Of a stretch of 64,000 bases of DNA, positions 1 to 9,269 are shown one piece after another. A program made the position numbers and the translations under genes. The number at the start of each line of letters is the position of its first letter. Positions within the stretch are counted from its first letter, which is position 1. Origin of the DNA: Buddleja alternifolia (lineage: Eukaryota; Streptophyta; Magnoliopsida; Lamiales; Scrophulariaceae). The notes under the pieces were generated by a model. The model was not told where the DNA came from and made no database searches. It saw only the letters and a program-made list of their open reading frames with translations. Location: assembly GCA_019426215.1 (NCBI GenBank), contig CM033391.1, positions 21,658,949 through 21,722,948 of the forward strand. Direction: 5' to 3'.

Positions 1-705
1 ATCAAGAAGCTCGAGACCGTCTTTCCAGAAGCAGAGGATTGAAGTGGCTTGTAGCAGAAATCTGTGTGACCAAGGAGCTCAAGTCATCCATATCCATCTC
101 TTCCTGTTTCCCTATTTTGTAGAAGTCTCTGTGTGACTCTTCGATAATCAATCTAGTGGATTGCCTCCGAGTGCAAATCAGAATAAGGACGTATCTGGGA
201 TTACACCAACCAGTGAACCTTACAATATCTTATGTTACTTACTGCTTTATTGCTTTACCTTACTCTTGCATATTAATCTTTGAAAAGGCATTAAAATAGT
301 TAAGCAACTATATCTGGAAAAAGAGAAGGCTAAGCTTTCAAATCAGACTTAGGCGCTTGACCAAGCGCTAAGCATTCTAAGCGTTCAAAACGTTTTAACC
401 AAAAGCAACTAAGGAAAACTTTGTGATGCTAAATACTTTCAAAGTGAAGACTTATAAAATCATTCCGTTATGCTAACACTGATTAAAGAAGTGAATGCTT
501 AAACTTATTTGGTTATAGTATTCAAATCTTGAAGTCTAAGTTAACTTTATAAAAACAGTCTTCATTAGACACTTAGGTCAAGCGCCTACTTTTCAAGCGT
601 CCAACGAATTTTAATACGAAATTTTTGAAATCGAAAAAGACTTCAGGATCTATTCAACCCCCCTCCCCCCTTCTAGACCCTTTCGTATGCCACTTGGGAC
701 AAACA
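1..705 (+). mobile_element. LTR of copia family 1, 3' part, plus strand
   Basis: This is the downstream part of an LTR that matches, in the same order, the LTRs at 29935-31378 (plus) and 1000-2433, 18353-19815 and 53534-55029 (minus). Shared marks are the 'gatctgtgtgatcaaggagctcaag'-like block near 50-85, the AAGCG-rich stretch at 340-620, the 'gacttcagg.tctattcaaccc' block and the terminal 'cttcgtatgccacttgggac'-type end. It ends near 705 in ACA. The 5' end lies outside the window, and no primer-binding site follows, so this is a solo or 3' LTR. Confidence 0.8.
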
Positions 706-902
706 GAGAAGTTAGACATCATCCTCTGGTAGAAATCATTATGGATTGTAGAGGCCTTCTATGTAAGCCTTGGACCTACGAGTTCCAGCATGTAATGAGA
801 GAAAAGAACAACAATGCAGACGCACTGGCTAAGATGGGTCAGGAACTAAGGCAAGATTTCGACTTAGCTTATATTTTTGTAACAAAAAAAAAAATTATGT
901 GA
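706..902 (+). pseudogene. RNase H-like (RVT_3 type) C-terminal fragment, LINE or host-derived
   Basis: The frame directly after the LTR end reads about 65 codons ending in TGA at 902. It contains HHPLVEIIMDCRGLL, then a Trp, then FQHVMREKNNNADALAKMG. This resembles the C-terminal half of plant RNase H-like domains (RVT_3), where a His-Val-x-Arg-Glu-x-Asn-x-x-Ala-Asp-Ala-Leu-Ala motif precedes the end. Such domains occur at the end of L1-type LINE ORF2 and in stand-alone host proteins; I cannot separate the two. The N-terminal catalytic part is absent because the LTR replaces it, so an LTR insertion into the gene or a rearrangement is likely. 903-999 is AT-rich with nothing recognisable. Confidence 0.6.
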
Positions 903-999
903 ACTCAATGTTTAAAAGTTAAAACCCATTCCACTGCTCTTTTCTGTCATTCCATTTTCTAAGTTATATCATACCATTATAGTTCTTAATTATTGATTC

Positions 1000-2433
1000 T
1001 GGTGGTCCCAAGTGGCATACGAAAGGGTTTAGAAGAGGGGGGTTGAATAGACCCTGAAGTCTTTTTCGACTTCAAAAATTTCGTATTACTTTTTAAAGAT
1101 TAGAACGCTTAGAAAGTTGAGTGCTTGGGTTAGGCGCTTCAGTAAAGATAACTTAAACTTAGTGATTTTAGCAATTTACCAAAGTAGGGTAATGCTTAGA
1201 TCACTTAATCAGGGTTAGCACAGCGAAAATGATTTTTTAAAGATTTAGCGTTTGTTTTGGTTAAATAGTCGTTTGGCAGTTTAGTTTGTCTTTTTCAGAA
1301 TAAATAATATAATATAAAACAAGACAACAATGAAAATAAATAACACAAGAAATTGTAAGGTTCACCGGGTGATGTAATCCCCGCTACGTCCTTCTTCTCC
1401 TTTTTCACTTGGAGGGAATTTACTAAGATGATTATAAAAGAATCACACAGAATCTTCTACAAAATAGTAAAGAAGTGAAGGATGATCTCGGGCTCCTTGA
1501 TCACACAGATTTCAACACCAATGAAGATCTTCTTCTACAAGCTTCTCTCACTCAGAAATACTGCCTGTAAGGGTTTTCAACTACTTTCTCACTCAGTTGA
1601 AAGGTTGAGGGTTTTGTCACATAGGTTTTGTTTGTTTTGGAAAGATCAAACAACTTAGAATATTTCAAAGATTTTGGCTATGGAGTTTCAAAGCTTTTCT
1701 TGAGATAATATTTCAGCAAAGGTTTCTTATGTTGATCGTGATTATTCTCTATCTTTAGGGTTTGCTTGGAGTAAGGTATTTATAAGCTATTCTTGAAAAT
1801 TGTCCGTTGGACACATGTGAGCGCGTGTTCTTCATGCGGCGCGTGAATCAGCCTTTTCTCTGACATTTCTGAAATCCTGCTGGTTCTGATTGGACAAGAG
1901 CAGCTTTGAACTCTGAAATCCTGACAGTCTAGTCAAAAAGGTGGCTTGTCCACAAGTCATACTAGCTTATCACATTTAATGCTCTTATCAGGCATTTAAT
2001 GCATTTGAATTTATTTCCCGTTGGAAATAAATGTCCGTTGAATGATTGCATTTAAGTCCTTCATGACTTGAGGATTTATTTCAGGTGAATCTGATACTGA
2101 TCGCTGGAGTGCTTTGAGCGCTTGATCCATAAATCCTGCAATGGTCCTTTAGGGTTTGACAGTCGCTAAGAACAAATCTTCATCTTCATTTGACTTCAGA
2201 CGCTAGTCTTCAACTTCATCTCTAATAGACTCACCTAGAATTCTATTAGCAACTCGGTATCTAATACTTAGTCTAAAATCTACAAAGATAAAAATTACAA
2301 GCCTAATCAAACTTACATACTTTCAAATGTTTATACATTTATCTATGAAAACAGAAACTTACATTATATTTGGGGTCTAACAAAAAATCCTATCTTGTCA
2401 TCATCAAAACATCTAATCATGAAATTACTAACA
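1000..2433 (-). repeat. 3' LTR of element A
   Basis: It is 1434 bp and starts TG and ends CA on either strand. It lacks a block of roughly 70-80 bp present in its partner (around 19015-19095) but has about 45 bp near 1878-1925 that the partner lacks. The LTRs have therefore accumulated indels as well as substitutions, and A is older than the nested G. Confidence 0.88.
1777..1846 (-). promoter_or_regulatory. LTR core promoter: TATA box with palindromes upstream
   Basis: On the minus strand TATAAATA lies at 1784-1777. Upstream of it are TGTCCAACGGACA (1813-1801, a 5-bp stem with a 3-base loop), CACATGTG (1819-1812) and a CGCG-rich palindrome near 1838-1846. The same order occurs in the other family-1 LTRs: TATA at 19206-19213 and 54371-54378 (minus), 30533-30540 and 31739-31746 (plus). 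This fits a U3 promoter; transcription factor assignments would be guesses. Confidence 0.6.
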
Positions 2434-2460
2434 ATTTCCCCCTTTTTGATGATGTCAAGA
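2393..2460. repeat. Inverted repeat around the polypurine tract/LTR junction
   Basis: The arms are TCTTGTCATCATCAAAA (2393-2409) inside the LTR and TTTTGATGATGTCAAGA (2444-2460) in the internal region, complementary at 16 of 17 positions. The loop of about 34 bases holds the LTR start and the G-run of the polypurine tract. Element B has the same arrangement at 54989-55005 and 55040-55056. Confidence 0.8.
2434..2448 (-). other. Polypurine tract of element A
   Basis: On the minus strand AAAAAGGGGGAAAT directly abuts the TGTTAG start of the 3' LTR. This is where plus-strand DNA synthesis primes in LTR elements. The same tract adjoins the LTR of element B at 55030-55044. Confidence 0.8.
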
Positions 2461-5079
2461 CCTTAACTCTTATAACTCTTTTATAGATTAAGAGTTCAAA
2501 GAAAAGTCCAAAAATAATTATAAGTGACCATTTGGAAAGTTAGTAAAGTTAGCTAATGTTAGATTAGCTTCAACAAGATGTTTCAGCGATAAATCATTCA
2601 TTCATATGGAAGAGTTAAGCATACATTATTTATACTGAAGATAAAAAAGATTTTAAAGCGACAAGCAGAAATATATAAAACAACATAAGCATTCATCTTT
2701 TCTGTCGCTTCCTATTTGCTTCTTCTTCTTGATAGATTTCAGCCGCTAAATCCAGTAGAAGTCTATCAACATCTATCATAGTTGTATGCTGGACTTCATT
2801 GTAGTCATGTCTTCTGCATTTAGCGCTTTCTTCCAGCTCCAACAACCTTTCCACCCAATCCCTTGGAGGGACTCCAAGTTCTTGGATCAAGTCATGGTAA
2901 ATGTCTTATCTTCGATCATTGGTGGATTTCCAATTGATAGGTCTTCTAAGCGGTCCGGCATATGGGTGAAAACCCATGCTCTCTAAAAACTCAACGTCCA
3001 GGTCTGGAAGTAAGTGTTTGCCTTGATAATATCTAGGCTTTCGCTTCTTAGTAAGCATTTTCTTTATGCTCACTATCTCCTCGAACATAGATCGCCAGTG
3101 CTTGTTGTCTGTCTTAGAGATAGCCTTGGACTGGGACTTTTCTTTAAGATCTTCCCCCTTCTTGGCATCATCAAGGGAGGTTTTTAATTCAGCGATGTCC
3201 CGGCGGAGAAGCTTAACTTCATCTATCAAGAGAGCAATTTGCTCAGCAATACTCTGAGAGATTAAGTTGGAAGAATTGTGGTGCTCAATATCAGTTGAAG
3301 CATTCTGGGCAAGCGTCCGACTGAATTCTTTGGAAAGAGAAGTGATCAGCGGTGATATGCTATCCATAATTGCTATGGTGCTTTTTGTTGCAGAATTTGC
3401 AATATCACGACTTCTAGCGTCAGAGACCAGCCTGATATTTAGTTCATTATTTTCAAGGATCTTAGAGTAGGAACCTTCGATGGTATTGAGCGAGTTCCTA
3501 ACAGCTCTTCTAAAGTCTCTAGACTCTTGATCACGTTCTGAATCTGAATCAGAGGATGAAGAATGCTTGGGAGACGGGATGAGTACGTATGAGCTGGAAA
3601 CTGCAGCCTTGCCTTTAGATTTGTCTCTTACAAAAGGCTCTTCAGGCTCATCAAGGACTCCCTGAACTTCTTCAATCGCTTGATCCATTGATGGATCTGC
3701 AAGCGCTAGAGGGGGCTCGACTACTGGGGCGCTAGAAAGGTCTAGCAAAAAACCCTCGGGTATTAGAAGGGACTTTCATGGCAATGACCCAAAGTGGGCC
3801 AATCGCTTCCATAATATGCCTTGGACTGACGACGTTGGTCTGCAGAATATTAAATATAGCGTATTCGTGCTCTTCAGTGCTGAGTGCAAATTGCACATCC
3901 TCCGGCAGATCAACTCTTGAAATGTAAGTGTTATAGAAGTCCAAAATAAACGGCATAAGCGCTTAAGCTGCTTCTTGGTCCACTGGCCTAATCAGCGATA
4001 TCATTTTGGCCACTTGTATAATCTGTTCACAAAATAGGACGGGAAGCAAGTTGTATCCTCTGAATTCACTAAGACTAGGACCGAAATGCGGAGTGATTGA
4101 AATATCCAGCGACTAAGCCTTTTCAATTATCGCTCGGCGCTCATGGTAAAATTCAGCAAGTTTGGCATGGTCATTGTCAAGGCTGAAAGGGACTTCACTT
4201 TGCCCTGGCAGAATTGGTTGCTTACTAGAGGTAGCATCTTCATTGAGGTCAGGAAGGATGCGCTGAACAAAGTTCTGAGTTGGATGCTAAATGTAGCGTC
4301 CTCCTTGAGCGATTAAGCTGAGATGCTGGCGAATATAGCGTTCTATTGATTGTTTGTAATAAGGTAAAGCGCTAATATTGCCTACTAGATTCTGGCGCTG
4401 CTGGAGAAGAAACACGGTAAAACCTCTACATCTGTAATCTACTCCAAAATGAAACAAGAATGGATACTTCACACTTCCAGCGTGTAAAAGTGTAACAAGA
4501 ACTCTTAGGCCCATCTTGCGGTATCCATCATCCATCGTTTTCCAAGTTTATCAGCTTTCTTCTGTTCTTTTCTTGCTGCAAGAAACTTTTCAAAGCGTTC
4601 AAATTCTTCATCATAATCCTCAGCCCATACTCTTGCCAGATACTCGCGGGCTTCAGGTTCTATCCAAGAATTAATAGGATTGGGACGCTCAGCAACAACT
4701 GGTCCTTTTCCTTTCCATAATCTGAGAGGTTTAGGGGATAGAGCGTTCTGAGGAGAATGAACGACTTTGGGGTCAGCGGAGTACCCGATTCTGTTGAGAA
4801 TTTCTTTGCCTGGATTCTTTGACCAGTCACCCATATGGGGATTCTTGATGACGATCTTATTCTGGCGCAATGGATAAAAGGACTCTTCAGGTGGCCAGTA
4901 AAGTTAAAACGCTTCTCGTCAAATTCTGTCATGTTCAATGCTGGACGCCGAATATACTCAAGGCGAGATTGAAGACGCTCAAGATTGTAGAGACCCCGGT
5001 CAGCGAATCGCTCGAAGAATTCAAATTTAGCAAAATTGGAGACATCTGTCCTATGGAGAGTTTTTTTAAAGTTGATCTC

Positions 5080-6425
5080 TGTTAACCGTCCGTAACAACA
5101 TGGAATCGAACAAATAATATATTGAAAGTGAGATCGTCTCCACAAGGAAGGTTATCAAGTACCAAACAAAGTTTATCTTATTATTTAGACTATCGATTAT
5201 CAAAGATTTGAGATTTTAACTAATTAAAAGCAGAAATTTATAAAAACAGAATTAATTATGAATAATTAACACAAATATAATTAAAACGAACAATCAATTA
5301 ACGAAAGGCCTAGGGATTAAGATTTCATCAAGGTATTTCTATGGATTATTGACTTTCAATGGATTATCATTCTTGTTTAAATTAAAGACCCAATTTCCTT
5401 AAATACACGAATACTCTCCCGAGATCTTCATGAGTACCCACCTAAATTAATTAACGTCACTCCCATGATCAAAAACTAATTTAGATGAATCCATTAAGTT
5501 CTATGAATATTGTTTAACTAGTCTCATGCAAAATTACCAATATCCCTATTAAGCAATTTACACATGTCTATTAAATCCGAACCAATAAACTAATTCACCT
5601 CCCGGTACTTCTTAATTTATCTTAAATCATGCAATTGGTGATCAATCAATTACAAGCATTAAACACTCATTAATAGATAAACCAAACAAGAAATCACATC
5701 CATCAATCATCAATAATCCAAATCAATACACAAGACTACATCTTAAACCCTAGAAAATAATTTAGCTATACATAATTAAAGAAAAACAAGAAATAAATTG
5801 CATAAACATAAAGTTACTCATGTTCAACAATGGAGGATTGGAAGAATACAACTTGAGAAGATGAAGCTTTTCTCCAAGAACTCTTCTCCAAGAACTCTTC
5901 AAGATCTCTTTTCTCTCTCTAGAAGTCTTCTTTTTCTCCAAGATCTACTTTTTTTGCAAGAATGAATTATTCTCCCACCTCACTCTAGCCTATATAAATG
6001 TTTTTGCCACTTTATTTAACTAAAAAGGAGTTTTAGATACATAAATTATGCCCATCCAAGTCATAAAATCGGCCCACAAAAATATAAAAATCCGCAGCTG
6101 CACAGCTGTGCAGAATATCTGCACAGTTGTGCAGTTGCCTGTGCAGAAATTTTCCTCTTCATTTTTCTTCAACGAAACATTCTCGTTTGGCCTTTCTAAT
6201 GCATTTCTTCACATCCTCTTGGATAGCCTTCATTATTCTTGTAATAAATACTCCTTCAACTCATCAAAATCATCGCTTTTATGCCTACAAAAGCATTGAA
6301 ACGACTTAGAAATCAAAATACATAAATTAGGCTAAAAATAAAGGAAAAGACTAACAACAAGGCATAAAATAAAGATAAATGTGAGGTAAATCATAATGAA
6401 AATATGTAAAATATGAGACCTAACA
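5080..6425 (-). repeat. 3' LTR of gypsy G
   Basis: Starts TGTTAACCG and ends CCTAACA on the plus strand. On the minus strand a TATATA-containing motif near 5991-6000 may be the TATA box. It contains the perfect 16-bp palindrome CTGCACAGCTGTGCAG at 6098-6113 and a near-copy at 6119-6134. Confidence 0.92.
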
Positions 6426-6441
6426 AACACCCCACACTTAA
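6426..6441 (-). other. Polypurine tract of gypsy G
   Basis: On the minus strand AAGTGTGGGGTGTT directly precedes the LTR start TGTTAGGTCTC. Copies of the core CCCCACACTT (plus strand) recur at 7449, 7535, 7603 (variant) and 7664. Confidence 0.75.
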
Positions 6442-7768
6442 CCTTTACTCGTCCTCGAGTAAATCCAAACAAAACAAAAACAAAAATAAAGATAACACCA
6501 CTTTCGTAGGGAACACGATTGCACTTAGCATGTGCAACAAGCCGTTAAACCCCTAGGTTACCCCTAGAGGACGAGTTTTGTCTCGTGAGGGTTTGCAGAG
6601 AATATACCCACAAAATTCATGACAATCGTCTATCTGTCTCACCGTGCATCTAATCAGCAACTAGTCACAACATTTATGACTCCCCACAATCATCACACAT
6701 AAACTAATAAACACGTAGAATCATTATTTTTCCACATATGAACATCTTTATTCTCAAGTCATCACACTAATCCCAAACAAGTTCAATTTCATATACATCC
6801 ATTCGTGCTTGATTTATGAATTCTAGCAAGGGAACATTTCGGATATTTTAAGCAAAAACACAACATCTATCATATTTCATCTTTATTCTTTCTCCTTCAT
6901 TCACAATTGATCAACCCGTGCAATGTTTCGCTAGTCAAGCTTTCTATGTCACCCTGGTAACGAGTTTTGGGCCAATGACTCTCAAACCAGTTGGTTTTAA
7001 GGCACTAGGTGTCAAGACACCCCAACGGACTTAATCACTCGAGTGACAAAGGCTAGAAACAAAACTGGGTGATTCTAGCATTCAATAGCCACTGAATCAA
7101 CCTTTTCTTTCCTTATTTTTTTTTCTTTTTCTATTTTCTCGATTTTTTTTTCTCATAAACTTTCGTCCAATATCAATGAAATATGTAATTGCTTATATCT
7201 CCCCGATCAATTCCCTTTACTAGAACTCGTGTGTAGTGTGTAAAGATGCATAGAAATTTTACAAATTTCAGGCTCAGCGATCAAACTCAATAAAAAGAGT
7301 ATCCATGTACAGAAATCAGATTCATATGTTTATATAGTCAAGAGCTCAAATATGGGAACACAAATATTGTGAACAAGTTAACCAAATTTCAGCAACAACT
7401 CAACAGAAAATGCCGTATGCCCAATTCTTTCACCACTTAACCACATTACCCCACACTTGAGCTATTCAATACACACAATACTCAACAAAAAAATTGTAAT
7501 ATGTCCGATCCTTTCACCAATTTAACCACAAACACCCCACACTTGAGCAATTCAATATACTCAATCTCAATTCACAACAATTTTCACCAATTAGTCATAT
7601 TACCCCACATTTAACCAATTCAATATACTCTAATCTCAATTCACAAAACAAGCAAGCAATCCACCCCACACTTAAAGCAACACAGTGTCCTCAATGTATT
7701 TTATTGATACCGATATGTATAGACAAAAAACAGAATGAATGTGAAATAAGAGCAAAAGAAATACTCCC
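6442..7768 (-). other. Non-coding 3' internal region of gypsy G with repeated PPT-like motifs
   Basis: No gene is visible here. Diverged repeats of roughly 85 and 65 bp spacing (7440-7680) each contain CCCCACACTT or a close variant followed by 'attcaatatactc'-type sequence. T-rich tracts lie at 7110-7155. Confidence 0.6.
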
Positions 7769-7789
7769 CTATGAATGTGAGTGATGGCC

Positions 7790-8665
7790 TGGGAGTTGGT
7801 AGTGTGCGTAGTGATCGGTGGTAGTCACTGGAAGACCCCATTTCTTTTCGAACTCGTGTTGACATTGTGAGCAAAATCCAAACGATGGGCTGCTGGTGGG
7901 AATTAGATTTGCACTGTCCAAATTGTCTGACCCCAAAGCAGCATCCAAACGACAGATCGGAGGTGGAGCTGTGTGTGAGTGGGTAGCGACCGTTCGGTGT
8001 GAGCAGATCAGCGACGGTGACGTGTGGTTTTGAGTGGCTCTCCAGCGCGCGACGGAACTTTGTGGTTGAGTGCGGCGATGGCGGAGAAGTGGTGTTGTAT
8101 GAAGTAGACAGTGGTGGTCAAAGGCGGCGCCGGATCTTGAGTGGAGGTGGAGATGGAAATTCAGGGATTGTGTCTGCTGGAAAACAAAAGACGGCGAGCG
8201 GCGGTTGACTGTGTTGAAGCGGCGGCTGGTGGACGATGCCGAGGTTGTGGTCAAAGGCGGCGCCGGATCTGGTTCTTGATGGTGCTGATGCTCGACGGAA
8301 GGGTGGATCTGTATGGGTAGCGATAGGCACGCGGCGGAGAACAGGCGGTGACGGCGCGGCTGATACGGTTGCAGTTTGTAAGTAGACGGAAAACGGCGGC
8401 GGGGTGGCGCGACTAGTGTCGGCAGCGATGGACTGCTGCGATGGCATGGCTCCGGTGGAAGGTGGTTGATAGAAGCGGCGGCGGCTCCGATTGTAGGTGG
8501 TGAGGACAGCGGCGGAACTCGACGGGAGGTGTGGCTTGCGAGGTGGACGGCGACGTGGCTTTGAGTGGCGTGAGTCGAGCAGTGGCGGCGCAGTGAGCGG
8601 CGGGGGTAAAGCGAAAGGCGGCGGCGTAGCTCTGTCCGAAGGCGATGATGTTTGAACGGTGGCGC
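7790..8665. other. GC-rich block of unknown origin inside gypsy G
   Basis: This stretch of nearly 900 bp is rich in GGCGGCG/GACGGCG words and stands out from its AT-rich surroundings. Two overlapping minus-strand frames (7769-8752 and 8118-8816) are open but read as low-complexity Pro/Ser/Arg/His sequence without a recognisable domain. Two overlapping open frames are what GC-rich repeats give by chance. It could be a captured host fragment or a structured leader; I assign no product. Confidence 0.55.
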
Positions 8666-8833
8666 GGTGCGTTCGGCTGGAGAAGAGAAACGAGAGAGAG
8701 AGAGAGATTTTGGTTGAATTGGAGTGTTTGTGAGGATGTGGCTGAAAATCAAGAGAGAGAGATGGGTTTTTTGGCTGAAATTGGTTTGTTGACTGATTTA
8801 GGAATTTTTGACCCAATTTTCAATTTTTTGTTT

Positions 8834-9069
8834 TTTTTTTTTTTTTTTAGGGTGCAAAAGTGCGAAAATTCTGCACAGTTGTGCACGGCGAATTTGGATC
8901 TTGTGTGAAAATTTTGCACAACTGTGCTGAAAAATTGCACAACTGTGCACCTAAAAATCTTATATGTGCGAAAATTTTGCACAGTGGTGCTAAAATTAGC
9001 ACAATTGTGCACCTGATTTACAATGTATAATGCCCCATGCACCTCGTTTTTCAATTTTTTTTTTTTTTA
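8834..9069. repeat. Cluster of GCACA-N2-TGTGC palindromes between T-runs
   Basis: TGCACAGTTGTGCA (8872-8885), GCACAACTGTGC (8915-8926), GCACAACTGTGC (8937-8948), GCACAGTGGTGC (near 8978) and GCACAATTGTGC (9000-9011) occur within 150 bp. The motif family also appears in the LTRs of G. Poly-T runs flank the cluster (8834-8848, 9055-9069). Confidence 0.7.
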
Positions 9070-9269
9070 ACAAGAATATCTTGCATTAGTAAAGCATTTG
9101 AGCACCGAAAAAAATAAAATAAAATAAAATAACATAAAAATTCCAAACATAAAATATTGAAAACAAAATAAGCAGAAAAAAGAAAACGACAATGACAAAA
9201 ATAACGAAAACTCTTGGGTTGCCTCCCAAGCAGCGCTTGTTTAAAGTCATTAGCTTGACTTAGACAAAA

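Noticed and set aside
6048..6309. Short plus-strand frames repeated at 12954-13215
   Set aside because: They lie antisense in both LTRs of gypsy G and repeat only because the LTRs do.
7769..8816. Two long overlapping minus-strand frames of 327 and 232 codons
   Set aside because: Both are low-complexity Pro/Ser/Arg/His translations of a GC-rich repeat, with no domain. Overlapping long frames in GC-rich DNA are expected by chance.
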